A model generated the notes under the pieces. That model had not been told where the DNA came from. It ran no database searches and saw nothing but the letters and a program-made list of their open reading frames with translations. Shown piece by piece: positions 34,203 to 44,321 of a stretch of DNA of 64,000 nt. Source of the DNA: Bacteroidota bacterium (lineage in GTDB: Bacteria > Bacteroidota > Bacteroidia > Chitinophagales > Chitinophagaceae); assembly GCA_018266455.1 (NCBI GenBank), contig JAFEAJ010000022.1, positions 1 to 64,000 of the forward strand, read 5' to 3'. Both the position numbers and the translations under genes were made by a program. Position 1 is the first letter of the stretch, and the number at the start of each line of letters is the position of its first letter.

Positions 34203-36881
34203 ATGGAACTGAGCAAGAACTATAACCCTGCTTTGATTGAACAAAAATGGAACAGGCATTGGCGCGAGAAATTGCATTTTAAGAGTTCGCCTGATGACAG
34301 GAAGCCTTTCACTGTGGTTATACCCCCACCAAATGTAACAGGTGTTTTGCACATGGGCCACACACTTAACGAAACCGTGCAAGATATTTTGGTAAGAAGG
34401 GCGAGGATGAATGGTTTTAATGCATGCTGGATCCCCGGCAGCGACCATGCTTCCATTGCAACCGAAGCAAAGGTGGTGCAGATGCTGAAAGAAAAAGGAA
34501 TTGATAAAAATTCATTGTCGCGTCAAGAATTTTTAAAATATGCCTACGAATGGAAAGAAAAATATGGCAGTATTATTTACAGCCAGATCGAAAAATTAGG
34601 CTGCAGCGTAGATTGGGATAGGGTTACCTTCACCATGGATGATCATTATTATAAAGCCGTTATAAAAGTTTTTGTTGACCTGTATAATAAGGATTTGATT
34701 TATCGCGGAGCAAGAATAATCAACTGGGACCCCTCAGCCAAAACCGCATTGAGCGATGAAGAGGTAGAGTATAGAGAAGTTACCGGCAAGTTGTATTATG
34801 TGAAATATAAAGTAGTTGGAGGCCAGAAAACAGGAGATGGTAGCCCAGGTGATTACATTACCATTGCTACCCAACGACCAGAAACCATTATGGGAGATAC
34901 TGCGGTATGTGTTCACCCAAGCGATGAAAGGTACGCGCATTTGAAAGGGAAAAAGGTGATCGTGCCATTGGTGAACCGGGAAGTGCCCGTGATTTTCGAC
35001 GACTATGTTGATAAAGAATTCGGGACTGGTGCATTGAAAATAACCCCCGCGCACGATATCAACGATTATAATATCGGGCTGAAATATAATTTACCAATAA
35101 TAGATACACTGAACGAAGATGGCACTTTGAGCAAAGCGGCTGAAGTTTTTATTGGTCTCGACAGGTTTGAAGCAAGAAAAAAATCAGTTGAAAAACTAAA
35201 AGCGGACGGGCTGTTGATAAAGGAAGAAGATTACCAGACCCGCATGGGTTTTTCACAAAGAACAAATGCAGTTGTTGAACCAAAAATTTCCACACAATGG
35301 TTCGTAAAGATGAAGGAGCTTGCAAAGCCGGCGCTGGATGCGGTTTTGAAAGGCGACATTAACATCCATCCGGAAGAAAGGTTCCTTAACACTTATAAGT
35401 ACTGGCTTGAAAATGTAAAGGACTGGTGCATTAGCCGACAGCTTTGGTGGGGGCAAAGGATCCCCGCCTGGTACGATGACAACGGCAATGTGCATGTAGC
35501 AGAAAGCGAGGCCGCTGCACGTAACCTACAAACGGGAAACGACAGTCACCAGGCTTCAGGCACCGGTCGCTTGTCTCAAGATGAAGATGTACTCGATACC
35601 TGGTTCTCTTCCTGGCTATGGCCTATTGAAGTATTCAACGGCATTACCAACCCCAATAATAAAGATTTCCAGTATTATTACCCTACTTCGGTTTTAGTAA
35701 CCGGGCAGGACATTATTTTCTTTTGGGTAACAAGAATGATCATGGCAGGTTTTGAATTTAAACATCAGAAACCTTTCAGCGATGTTTATTTCACAGGGAT
35801 GGTGCGTGATAAACAAGGAAGAAAGATGAGCAAGAGCCTTGGCAATTCACCCGATTTGCTGGAGCTGATCGACAAATACGGAGCAGATGCAGTTCGACTT
35901 GGCATCATGATCTCTTCACCTGCAGGTAACGACCTGTTATTTGATGAAGCCAGCCTTGAACAGGGAAGAAATTTCAATAATAAGTTGTGGAATGCGCTGA
36001 AGCTGGTCAAAAGTTGGGAGCCCAGAGTTCAAGATTCAGGCTCCATGGCTGATGACTTTGCTACTGTTTGGTTTGATAATCGCTTGAATGAAGCAAAAAA
36101 ACAAATCGAAGACCTATTCAAGGGTTTCAAATTAAATGAAGCATTGAAAATTTTGTACTCGCTTATATGGGATGATTTCTGTAGTTGGTATCTGGAATGG
36201 GCAAAGCCAGAATTTGAAAAACCTGTATACAAATCCGTTTATGTTAAAACAGTTTATTTCTTTGAAGAATTATTACAGTTACTTCACCCTTTCATGCCTT
36301 TTATTACAGAAGAGATTTATCATTTGCTAAAAGAGCAAAACGATGATTTGTGTATAAGACAAATGAAGGATTTAGAAGTTCAGTCTATTGATAATCACAT
36401 TTTGCAAAACGCAGAAAGATTGAAACAGGATATTACTGCGATCAGAGATGTAAGGAAAAAGAACCTAATAAAAAATTCTGAAAAAATAGGATTTAGTGCA
36501 GATTACGATTTGCAAAAGTCATTAGTAAGCAATCCATCAATATTGAAATTGTTAGAAAAGCAAACAAATATTTTTTTAAATACAGGTATTTTAAAAGAAA
36601 AAGAAAACCCGGATATCTTACATAATGAAATAATTATCCATTCCTCAAATCACACTTATTATTTACAAGTTGAAAACGAACTTGACAAATCAGTTCAAAA
36701 GCAGGACCTGCTCAAAGACCTCGAATACCAAAAGGGCTTCCTTCAATCAGTAATGAAAAAACTCAGCAACGAGCGTTTTGTTCAAAACGCAAAACCCGAA
36801 ATCATTGCGCTGGAACAAAAGAAAAAAACAGATGCAGAAGCTAAAATAAAAGCGCTGGAAGGTAGCCTCGCTAACATGTAA
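34203..36881 (+). CDS. valS: Valyl-tRNA synthetase
   Basis: 892 residues, class I. HMGHTLN (HIGH-type) lies near residue 50 in PPPNVTGVLHMGH, and RKMSKSLGNS (KMSKS) near residue 542. The editing domain lies between, with TQRPETIMGDTAV near 225. The end is a Val-specific coiled coil (LANM last). It charges tRNA-Val; a tRNA-Val gene lies at 7193. The segment from about 36.2 to 36.7 kb, covering the anticodon-binding and linker region, is clearly more AT-rich than the rest of the gene: 45 G or C in the 180 bases 36481-36660 against 30 in the 60 bases at 34321-34380. Confidence 0.95.
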   Translation: MELSKNYNPALIEQKWNRHWREKLHFKSSPDDRKPFTVVIPPPNVTGVLHMGHTLNETVQDILVRRARMNGFNACWIPGSDHASIATEAKVVQMLKEKGIDKNSLSRQEFLKYAYEWKEKYGSIIYSQIEKLGCSVDWDRVTFTMDDHYYKAVIKVFVDLYNKDLIYRGARIINWDPSAKTALSDEEVEYREVTGKLYYVKYKVVGGQKTGDGSPGDYITIATQRPETIMGDTAVCVHPSDERYAHLKGKKVIVPLVNREVPVIFDDYVDKEFGTGALKITPAHDINDYNIGLKYNLPIIDTLNEDGTLSKAAEVFIGLDRFEARKKSVEKLKADGLLIKEEDYQTRMGFSQRTNAVVEPKISTQWFVKMKELAKPALDAVLKGDINIHPEERFLNTYKYWLENVKDWCISRQLWWGQRIPAWYDDNGNVHVAESEAAARNLQTGNDSHQASGTGRLSQDEDVLDTWFSSWLWPIEVFNGITNPNNKDFQYYYPTSVLVTGQDIIFFWVTRMIMAGFEFKHQKPFSDVYFTGMVRDKQGRKMSKSLGNSPDLLELIDKYGADAVRLGIMISSPAGNDLLFDEASLEQGRNFNNKLWNALKLVKSWEPRVQDSGSMADDFATVWFDNRLNEAKKQIEDLFKGFKLNEALKILYSLIWDDFCSWYLEWAKPEFEKPVYKSVYVKTVYFFEELLQLLHPFMPFITEEIYHLLKEQNDDLCIRQMKDLEVQSIDNHILQNAERLKQDITAIRDVRKKNLIKNSEKIGFSADYDLQKSLVSNPSILKLLEKQTNIFLNTGILKEKENPDILHNEIIIHSSNHTYYLQVENELDKSVQKQDLLKDLEYQKGFLQSVMKKLSNERFVQNAKPEIIALEQKKKTDAEAKIKALEGSLANM

Positions 36882-36885
36882 GCCT

Positions 36886-37500
36886 ATGCGTAAACTACCC
36901 TGGATTTTTGTTTTTTTCTTTTTGTTCAATACAATTTTTGCACAAACTGCTGAGCAACGTTTCCTGGAACATTTGACGGAACACAGGACAGCAGGCGCCC
37001 TGCACTTCATGCAACTTATTTCCAATACAACTACGCCGTTAAGCTTTGCTGCGCCAGTAGGGCTATTTATTGCAAGTACCATTGACCACGACAGCACCAT
37101 GCAGCAAAAAAGTTTTTATTCGCTTGAAACCATAGCGGTGGCTTCTGGTGCAGCAATTGTATTGAAATATGTTGTAAACAGGCCAAGGCCTGCCGCACAA
37201 GATTCATTAATTATTTCCGCCAGTGACATGGGAAGTCCTTCTTTCCCATCCGGGCATACCTCTATCGCATTTGCAACAGCCACATCATTAAGCCTGGCTT
37301 ATCCAAAATGGTATGTGATCGTTCCCGCTTATTTGTGGGCATGCACTGTTGGTTTTTCGCGCATGTACCTTGGCGTACATTACCCAACTGATGTTTTGGG
37401 CGGAGCTATAGTTGGAGCAGGCAGCGCGTTTCTTTGCAAGGCAGCCAACAAATGGTTGTTCAATCCGAAAAAGGGGCATAAGAAATTCATTTGGTATTAG
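36886..37500 (+). CDS. PAP2-family phosphatase
   Basis: 204 residues with a signal or first helix (LPWIFVFFFLFNTIFAQ) and a complete PAP2 site: KYVVNRPRP, PSGHTS and SRMYLGVHYPTDVLGG, where the two His and Asp form the catalytic set. Such enzymes remove phosphate from lipids such as undecaprenyl diphosphate or phosphatidate on the periplasmic side. Four bp after valS, so probably cotranscribed. Confidence 0.88.
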   Translation: MRKLPWIFVFFFLFNTIFAQTAEQRFLEHLTEHRTAGALHFMQLISNTTTPLSFAAPVGLFIASTIDHDSTMQQKSFYSLETIAVASGAAIVLKYVVNRPRPAAQDSLIISASDMGSPSFPSGHTSIAFATATSLSLAYPKWYVIVPAYLWACTVGFSRMYLGVHYPTDVLGGAIVGAGSAFLCKAANKWLFNPKKGHKKFIWY

Positions 37501-37722
37501 TTTCACAAACATGGCAGCTGCCGTTTTCAATCGCAGATTAGGAGCCTGCTTAAAATTGATTCCAGAGACCTCATATAATATCGGTTTGGCTTTTTACAAA
37601 ACCTGAAATCGCTGATGATTTTTTTATATTTTCTCACAGCTTAGGAAAATTGAAGCCGGTTAATGATTCAAAAATCATTTTTAAAAAGGCTTTAACGTAC
37701 AGGTAAAAAACCGGCATATTTG

Positions 37723-40557
37723 TTAACGGCTCAGCAAATTGATCGGTAAAATAAACTCCCACTGATTAGGGCCACGGCCAAGAAAATCGTTATCCAGCAA
37801 GTGAGCGTAACGGAAACCGAAGCTAACAGGCAATTGGTTCCACCATTTGGTATCAAAAAATATTTCTGTTCCGAAAGATTTGTATTGAGCATTAAATCTA
37901 CTGCTGTTAGTATAGAAATCGCACACTTTGGTATAATCAAAAAAAAGATTGGCACGGATACGAAGGAAATAAATAATATTGCCAAAGCCCCAGTCGGGAT
38001 AAGCCAGAGGAAAATGATAGTTCGCCCCCAGCCTGAACATCCTGTAAAAATTTTCCGCTGAATATCCGCGAGAAAAAGGAAAGCTGTTCGAAAAACTGAT
38101 TTCCCGTAAGCTGTCGTGCTGCTGAAAGGCAGCACTCAGCACTAAACTGTTCGTTTCGGAAAACCCCGGGAAATAAAAATACGAAGAAGCTAAAAATTGA
38201 TTCCCCTCAAAAATACTGACTGCGCGGTAATAGTTCAGATATAATGTTTGCGCAAAGCCAGGGTATATCTGCATCCTTGCCTGCTGGGTTTGGTTGGTAA
38301 AATTAAGGTACGCTAACGTGTATATATAACCGCGATGATCGAAAGTGTCTTTATAGTTATCCTGATAATAACGCTGATTGTACACCATTTCGTTGCCGAT
38401 TTGCAAATTGGTGAGGTGTTTTCCTTTTGACAAATTTAATGGCACGCTCAAACCTGCCTTTGCCTGCGCTTCGTTCCAGTAAACGATTCTGCCCCTGAAA
38501 TAATCATTGCGGCCAAAAGTATAATCGCCACCTATATTGACCCACGGGAACAACTGCCCATAAGTAACATCAGCACCCACCTGTTTATACCCTTCATTGC
38601 GGTTGTAGTCGAAATAAATATCGCTTTGCGCAGTATTAAGTATGTTCTCGCTTTCCAGCGAAAGCATGTAATCGGGATCAGTAATATATGGGCGCCAGCT
38701 ATGAAAATTCAATAAATCAAAAGACTGCGAATAACGGGTAACCGGCTCGTGCCCGGCTCGTACCCCATGCAACAAACCTGATATAGTGCTTTTGCCGATA
38801 GAATAAATTCCCTGCACCGTAAGTGGTGCTAAAAATTCGCTCGGTGTAATCTCTCTTAGGTCAACTGCCCCTTTCGAAGCCAAAACCACATTGTAACCAA
38901 CTGCCGTGAATTCAGTCCAAACATATTTATTTTTTGATGCCTGTAACTGGTAGCTTCCGGTTGCTTGGTTTTTATCCGGCAATTCCATTTTATACAGTTG
39001 ATTTTTTGTTGCAGCAAACAGTTGGTCCTGCCCATTGTGCGAAGCGCTGAAATACACTATATTATTTTTTACTGAAGGAAAACCGATCACGTTCATACTG
39101 AAAGGCACCAGGTATTGGCATGAGCCGTCATTGATATTGACCAGCGCAAGCGACATCTCCCCTCTTGAGTTCCGAACAGCAACAGCTATTAGGTTTTCAT
39201 CATAAAATTTTGGTTGGGCATAATATAAGCCATCCCTGTTCGGGATTTCTCTTTCTATTTCGCCTGTTTCCGCATTCAATATATCTAAGGAAGATGAGCC
39301 ATCTACAGATTGCTTTACAGCAACGATCCCCTTGCCATCATCAGAAATATCGGGAGAAAAATATTTTGAATGGGAAGTAATGCTCTTTTCCTTTCCTGTA
39401 ATCACATCAAGCTCTTTAATTATGCTATAATCACGCCATGCCCATCGCAAATCAGGCTCGAATGCAGCATAAACAATTTTATCATTTTTGTATGAAAAAT
39501 AATTATTGATCGAAACTGATTTGATGCTAATTTTCCTTTCTTCATTTGTTGTAAGGTTGCGAACAACAAAAGCGGCAGGGCATTTGTATGTTGTCCTTGC
39601 AAAAACAATATTGCCCTCATCAATAAACTGGGGGAATTCCTCGTCGGCCACAAAATGTTTTTGTGCAGGGGCATATGCAACAGAAAAAGCTCCCTCTGCT
39701 TCTTCTTTAATGCCATCAGAAAAAAAATGGAATGCACCTGCCCTAAACTGGCTAAAAGAAGCCCCTGAATATTTTTTTATCGCTTTTTGCATTGGATAGA
39801 ACAAGCCCCGAAAAGCCGCGGCATCATGCGAAACTTTTCGCCAGAAATCATCCCCATATTTTTCACGGCCATAAGCTACTAGCATATATCCAAGTGGATA
39901 ATGATCCGGAGTATAATCCCGCAATGAGCCATTGCGCAGTTTCATGTAACTGTAATTTTTATCAGCAGCCCAAAGCGAACGGTAGCCGTTAAAAAAATAA
40001 GGCAGCCGACCTCTGCCCTGCCCGCTTACCAGTGTTTCCTGGTAAACAGCATCTCCTTCATAAAACCAGTTGGGCACAGATAAGCTGTTCGCAAATGCCT
40101 GTCCTCCTTCTCCGAATAAATAAAAAAAAATTTTTGAAAGACCAACACGAAAGTTGTTGTCCTGTTCCACGTGCCTGTATTCATGAATTGCAAGCTGTTG
40201 CTGCCAGGGCAGGCTGCCTAATTCAAAACTGTTCTGATCAGGTGTTAACAAAAACTCACTACGAAAGGGAGCCAATCCAACATAGGCATTTGATATCGTA
40301 GTTTGGTTTTGAAAAACGATATTGATCTTTTTTTGCTTATTGCCAATTGTGCTTAATGTAGATTGGCTTAATACCTGTACTATGGATGAAACCTGTTGTG
40401 CCTGGCTTTCAAGCCCGGCGGGGAAAATGATGCGCGAAGTATCGTTGTTGATTTGCTTCCATTTCAGGGAAGGCGGGTTGCCCCCGAATTGCTGTGCAAA
40501 TAAATGTAAGGCTGGCAAAAGAAACGCAAACCAAAATAAGCAACAGCGAAGGCGCAT
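37723..40557 (-). CDS. Large surface protein: HExxH metallopeptidase-like domain, propeller and outer-membrane barrel
   Basis: 944 residues with a signal peptide (LFWFAFLLPALHLFAQ). Residues about 60-290 contain HEYRH (His125, Glu126, His129) and, 38 residues later, Glu167 in NWFYEGDAVYQE, an arrangement like gluzincin metallopeptidases. Residues about 310-590 look like a TolB-type beta-propeller (YFSPDISDDGKGIVAV, FSASHNGQDQLFAAT). The remaining 350 residues are strongly beta, rich in aromatic residues and end in an outer-membrane-barrel-like strand (WEFILPINLLSR). I infer a barrel-anchored protease or protease-derived binding protein at the outer membrane. Substrate unknown; no neighbour in the same operon. 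Confidence 0.75.
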   Translation of the reverse strand: MRLRCCLFWFAFLLPALHLFAQQFGGNPPSLKWKQINNDTSRIIFPAGLESQAQQVSSIVQVLSQSTLSTIGNKQKKINIVFQNQTTISNAYVGLAPFRSEFLLTPDQNSFELGSLPWQQQLAIHEYRHVEQDNNFRVGLSKIFFYLFGEGGQAFANSLSVPNWFYEGDAVYQETLVSGQGRGRLPYFFNGYRSLWAADKNYSYMKLRNGSLRDYTPDHYPLGYMLVAYGREKYGDDFWRKVSHDAAAFRGLFYPMQKAIKKYSGASFSQFRAGAFHFFSDGIKEEAEGAFSVAYAPAQKHFVADEEFPQFIDEGNIVFARTTYKCPAAFVVRNLTTNEERKISIKSVSINNYFSYKNDKIVYAAFEPDLRWAWRDYSIIKELDVITGKEKSITSHSKYFSPDISDDGKGIVAVKQSVDGSSSLDILNAETGEIEREIPNRDGLYYAQPKFYDENLIAVAVRNSRGEMSLALVNINDGSCQYLVPFSMNVIGFPSVKNNIVYFSASHNGQDQLFAATKNQLYKMELPDKNQATGSYQLQASKNKYVWTEFTAVGYNVVLASKGAVDLREITPSEFLAPLTVQGIYSIGKSTISGLLHGVRAGHEPVTRYSQSFDLLNFHSWRPYITDPDYMLSLESENILNTAQSDIYFDYNRNEGYKQVGADVTYGQLFPWVNIGGDYTFGRNDYFRGRIVYWNEAQAKAGLSVPLNLSKGKHLTNLQIGNEMVYNQRYYQDNYKDTFDHRGYIYTLAYLNFTNQTQQARMQIYPGFAQTLYLNYYRAVSIFEGNQFLASSYFYFPGFSETNSLVLSAAFQQHDSLREISFSNSFPFSRGYSAENFYRMFRLGANYHFPLAYPDWGFGNIIYFLRIRANLFFDYTKVCDFYTNSSRFNAQYKSFGTEIFFDTKWWNQLPVSFGFRYAHLLDNDFLGRGPNQWEFILPINLLSR

Positions 40558-40696
40558 AAACGAATATTAGTAACTGAAATTACAGAATAAGAAGGAAGCT
40601 AAAAACTGTAGAGGCTCCTGAAAAGGGAGAAGTTGTTTTATACCAACCGCAGGTTACTTATAAGATAGCCTTAACTGTTAGTAAAACGCCGAGCTG

Positions 40697-40730
40697 CATT
40701 ATTGCCGCACAACCGAGTGTGGCAATAATG
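40697..40730 (-). terminator. Long hairpin after sdhB
   Basis: CATTATTGCCGCAC pairs with GTGTGGCAATAATG (one G-T) around a six-base loop, 57 bp beyond the sdhB stop. The following T run on the minus strand is short and not adjacent, so it may protect the 3' end rather than terminate. Confidence 0.5.
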
Positions 40731-40786
40731 TCCAATAGTACCCTGTGGCCGGCAACCTCTAATAAAACCCTTTCAATTTATAGTTG

Positions 40787-41536
40787 TTACTTTTCAGCTA
40801 CGAGCCCTGCACAGATATATTCACTGTTGAGCCTGGCGATATAGGTAATGGGGATTTCTTTTGGGCAAACCGCCTCGCATGCGCCAGTAGAAGTGCACGA
40901 ACCAAAACCTTCTTTATCCATTTGCGCAATCATATCAAGCGCACGGATTTTACGTTCGGGGCCTCCCTGCGGCAACAAGGCCAGGTGAGACACTTTTGCC
41001 GATACAAACAATAATGCAGAACTGTTTTTGCACGCAGCAACACAGGCGCCGCAACCAATACAAGCTGCAGCAGCAAATGAAGCATCGGCTTTATCTTTTT
41101 CAATCGGAATGGCGTTAGCGTCAACAGCATTGCCCGTGTTCACAGAGATATATCCGCCTGCCTGGATAATGCGGTCGAATGCACTCCTGTCAACAACCAG
41201 GTCTTTGATTACAGGGAAAGCTTTGGCGCGCCAGGGCTCCACTACAATGGTATCGCCATCCTTGAACGCACGCATGTGCAGCTGGCAGGTGGTAGTACCT
41301 TCCCAAGGGCCATGGGGCCTGCCGTTAATAAACATGGAACACATGCCGCAAATGCCTTCGCGGCAATCGTGGTCGAAAGCAATCGGGGTTTTCCCTTCTT
41401 GGATCAGCCGCTCGTTCAGCACATCGAACATTTCGAGAAAAGACATTTCAGAAGAAATATCGCTAACCTGGTATGTTTCCAAGGCCCCTTTTTCATCTTT
41501 GTTTTTTTGCCGCCACACTTTCAGTGTAAGGCTCAT
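40787..41536 (-). CDS. sdhB: Succinate dehydrogenase/fumarate reductase iron-sulfur subunit
   Basis: 249 residues from ATG 41536; ATG 41551 is also open. The [2Fe-2S] ligands are in [19 protein letters not shown] (cited as CREGICGMC) and TTCQLHM; the [4Fe-4S] and [3Fe-4S] ligands in [13 protein letters not shown] and [16 protein letters not shown]. It carries electrons from the flavoprotein SdhA to the quinone site in the membrane subunit of complex II. In related bacteria the order is sdhC-sdhA-sdhB; here dnaK lies upstream and no sdhA or sdhC is in the window. Confidence 0.93.
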   Translation of the reverse strand: MSLTLKVWRQKNKDEKGALETYQVSDISSEMSFLEMFDVLNERLIQEGKTPIAFDHDCREGICGMCSMFINGRPHGPWEGTTTCQLHMRAFKDGDTIVVEPWRAKAFPVIKDLVVDRSAFDRIIQAGGYISVNTGNAVDANAIPIEKDKADASFAAAACIGCGACVAACKNSSALLFVSAKVSHLALLPQGGPERKIRALDMIAQMDKEGFGSCTSTGACEAVCPKEIPITYIARLNSEYICAGLVAEK

Positions 41537-41713
41537 CTTGTAATGCTCCATAATTTCTGTAGAATGCCCAAAACTACAAAAACATCGCTAATAAAAAACA
41601 AATCTATCTTATCGTCAGGATGGCGTGGTTTACCCGGCCGGGAGTTCCCTCATTAGCAGTGCTGCTGTTGAACGGAGTAGTATAAAGTGAGGCCCATTGA
41701 AATTAATCCTGAT

Positions 41714-41744
41714 AAAAAAAGCCCCCAACATAGTGAGGGCTTTA
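41714..41744 (-). terminator. Terminator of dnaK
   Basis: AAAGCCC and GGGCTTT arms (with flanking A/T pairs) around a loop of about 12 bases; on the minus strand a T run follows, some 45 bp after the dnaK stop. Confidence 0.7.
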
Positions 41745-41786
41745 TATCTTAAAATCATATCTATCGAAAACTATAGGCCAGGCAGC

Positions 41787-43694
41787 CTACTTCACTTCTT
41801 CAAACTCAGCGTCAGTCACATTTTCAGACCCATTGCCAGCATTCGGTTGTGCATTGCCGTGGGCTTCCTGCCCACCACCTGCTTGTGCGCCCTGTGTGGC
41901 TTTGTACATTTCTTCGCTGGCTGCTGTCCACGCATTGTTGATTTCATTAATGGCTGCATCAACAGCATCTATATTCTGGCTCTTATGCGCTTCTTTCAGC
42001 TTGCTTAAGGCAGCTTCTATTGGTGCTTTCTTAGCAGCCGAAATCTTATCCCCATACTCCTTCAGTTGCTTCTCCGTCTGGAAGATCATGCTATCGGCCT
42101 GGTTTATTTTATCTACTTTTTCGCGAGCCGCTTTATCACTAGTCTCATTTGCCTTTGCTTCGGCTTTCATTTTTTCCACTTCTTCCTTGCTCAAGCCACT
42201 GCCTGCTTCAATGCGTATTTTTTGTTCTTTGCCGGTGCCTTTATCCTTTGCGGTAACATGAAGGATGCCATTCGCATCAATATCGAATATCACTTCAATC
42301 TGCGGAACTCCGCGGGGAGCTGGGGGAATGCCATCGAGGTTGAACATGCCAAGGCTCTTGTTCTGGCTCGCCATTGGCCGCTCGCCCTGTAGCACGTGAA
42401 TCTGGACACCAGGCTGATTGTCGCTCGCAGTAGAGAACACTTCCGATTTCTTAGTGGGGATAGTAGTGTTGCTTTCGATAAGCCTGGTCATCACACCGCC
42501 CATTGTTTCGATGCCGAGAGAAAGCGGAGTAACATCGAGCAACAGCACATCTTTCACTTCGCCGGTCAACACAGCGCCTTGTATGGCTGCACCGATCGCA
42601 ACCACTTCATCGGGATTAACCCCTTTGTTTGGTTTTTTCCCAAAGAATTTTTCTACTATTTCCTGCACCTTAGGTATGCGTGTGCTGCCGCCAACCAAAA
42701 TCACTTCATCAATTTGTGAAGCGCTCATGCCCGCATCCTTCAGAGCCTGCTCGCATGGTTTCAGGCACCTTTCAAACAAGCTGTCTGACAATTGTTCGAA
42801 TTTAGCACGTGTCAGTTTTTTCACAAGGTGCTTAGGCACCCCATCAATGGCAGTAATATAAGGAAGATTGATTTCTGTTTCGCTGGAAGAAGACAATTCA
42901 ATCTTTGCTTTTTCCGAAGCTTCTTTCAGGCGCTGTAACGCCATGGGGTCTTTGCGCAGATCAATGTTTTCGTCTTTTTTGAATTCATCGGCCAGCCAGT
43001 CCATCACCACTTTGTCGAAATCATCACCACCAAGGTGGGTATCGCCGTTGGTAGACTTCACTTCAAATACGCCATCACCCAGTTCCAGCACAGAAATATC
43101 GAATGTGCCGCCGCCAAGGTCAAAAACGGCAATTTTTTCATCCTTATGTTTTTTATCAAGGCCATAAGCCAATGCAGCAGCGGTAGGTTCGTTCACGATC
43201 CTGCGAACGTTCAATCCGGCAATCTCACCGGCTTCTTTGGTAGCCTGGCGCTGTGCATCGTTAAAATAGGCCGGAACAGTGACCACTGCTTCCGTTACTT
43301 CCTGGCCAAGATAATCTTCGGCTGTTTTCTTCATCTTCTGAAGGATCATGGCAGAAATTTCCTGGGGAGTATACTGCCTGCCTTCAATGTCAATACGGCA
43401 AGTATTATTGTCACCTTTCACTACATTGTAGCTCCAATGGCTTATTTCACTGGTCACTTCATCATACCGGCGGCCCATAAAGCGCTTTACCGACATAATG
43501 GTGTTCCTGGGGTTAGTAATTGCCTGGCGCTTTGCCGGATCGCCAACTTTGCGCTCGCCATTTTTGAGGAAAGCCACTACAGACGGGGTTGTGCGCCTGC
43601 CTTCGTCATTAGCGATCACTACCGGTTCATTGCCTTCCATAACAGCTACGCAGCTGTTTGTTGTTCCAAGGTCGATTCCTATTATTTTTCCCAT
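41787..43694 (-). CDS. dnaK: Chaperone DnaK (Hsp70)
   Basis: 635 residues, full length. ATPase motifs: [16 protein letters not shown] at the start, [20 protein letters not shown] near 140, [14 protein letters not shown] near 195 and [12 protein letters not shown] near 335. The substrate domain and helical lid follow, and the tail is Gly/Ala/Gln-rich ending EFEEVK. It folds and protects cytosolic proteins with DnaJ and GrpE, neither of which is adjacent. It has its own terminator; I saw no CIRCE-type repeat upstream. Confidence 0.97.
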   Translation of the reverse strand: MGKIIGIDLGTTNSCVAVMEGNEPVVIANDEGRRTTPSVVAFLKNGERKVGDPAKRQAITNPRNTIMSVKRFMGRRYDEVTSEISHWSYNVVKGDNNTCRIDIEGRQYTPQEISAMILQKMKKTAEDYLGQEVTEAVVTVPAYFNDAQRQATKEAGEIAGLNVRRIVNEPTAAALAYGLDKKHKDEKIAVFDLGGGTFDISVLELGDGVFEVKSTNGDTHLGGDDFDKVVMDWLADEFKKDENIDLRKDPMALQRLKEASEKAKIELSSSSETEINLPYITAIDGVPKHLVKKLTRAKFEQLSDSLFERCLKPCEQALKDAGMSASQIDEVILVGGSTRIPKVQEIVEKFFGKKPNKGVNPDEVVAIGAAIQGAVLTGEVKDVLLLDVTPLSLGIETMGGVMTRLIESNTTIPTKKSEVFSTASDNQPGVQIHVLQGERPMASQNKSLGMFNLDGIPPAPRGVPQIEVIFDIDANGILHVTAKDKGTGKEQKIRIEAGSGLSKEEVEKMKAEAKANETSDKAAREKVDKINQADSMIFQTEKQLKEYGDKISAAKKAPIEAALSKLKEAHKSQNIDAVDAAINEINNAWTAASEEMYKATQGAQAGGGQEAHGNAQPNAGNGSENVTDAEFEEVK

Positions 43695-43989
43695 GTTACT
43701 TGAATTTAATGTTCGCTATTGGGTGTCAATCATTATGCCACGAGGCTAAAAATGAAAAATTGTCAGAAGTCCTGCCTCATGTTTCAGTACAACTACGGTT
43801 TGACAGTTGATCAGATACCTAAAAAGTCGGGTAACTGAACGCTTGACTTGCCCAGGCTCCTATCGCTATTTTTGGGAGCGCTTTAAAGACATATCAATTA
43901 TAGATATCGCAAGAAACTTCTACCCCCGGGCTTAAACCAATCATTGATCCGTGCCCGACGAAAACTATTTTTTAAATCAAAACCATTTT

Positions 43990-44118
43990 ATGAACAATGA
44001 CCTGATAAATAACATTAGCAAGCTCCAGGCGCTGGAATATGGCTTATCGGTCCTTCTCTTCTTCCTCGTTGCAGTAGCCTATTTTCTTTTATTGAGCGAC
44101 CAGGAAAAATTGAGGTAA
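43990..44118 (+). CDS. Micro-membrane-protein (42 residues)
   Basis: ATG at 43990 gives a polar start (MNNDLINNISKLQALEYG), one hydrophobic helix (LSVLLFFLVAVAYFLLL) and a charged tail (SDQEKLR), stop at 44118. It has the form of a single-pass peptide and is followed after 80 bp by a perfect hairpin. Too short for normal gene callers; no family recognised. Confidence 0.45.
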   Translation: MNNDLINNISKLQALEYGLSVLLFFLVAVAYFLLLSDQEKLR

Positions 44119-44196
44119 GAAATAATTGGCCAAAGGATTTGGTCAGGACGGTTACAAACAATTCATCCCACCTTTTAGTAGCAGGCTCCTCTCCTG

Positions 44197-44230
44197 ATGG
44201 CTATCGCGAAATGCGATAGCCATTATTTTT
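44197..44230 (+). terminator. Terminator after the 42-residue ORF
   Basis: A perfect 11-bp stem ATGGCTATCGC with its complement, a five-base loop and then TATTTTT. Confidence 0.85.
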
Positions 44231-44321
44231 GTGGACATTTTGTTTAAAATGGTACAATAATTGGCAGGGAATAGTGTTATCTTTAAATGTCTTAATTTAT
44301 CTTAACTGAAAAACACTTGTT

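Noticed and set aside
21061-43833. Shared 13-base string TAAAAAGTCGGGT near 21.06 kb and 43.82 kb
   Set aside because: A match of this length is expected by chance several times in a window of this size; flanks differ.
43750-43836. 28-codon ORF upstream of dnaK
   Set aside because: No helix, signal or terminator; not distinguishable from chance.
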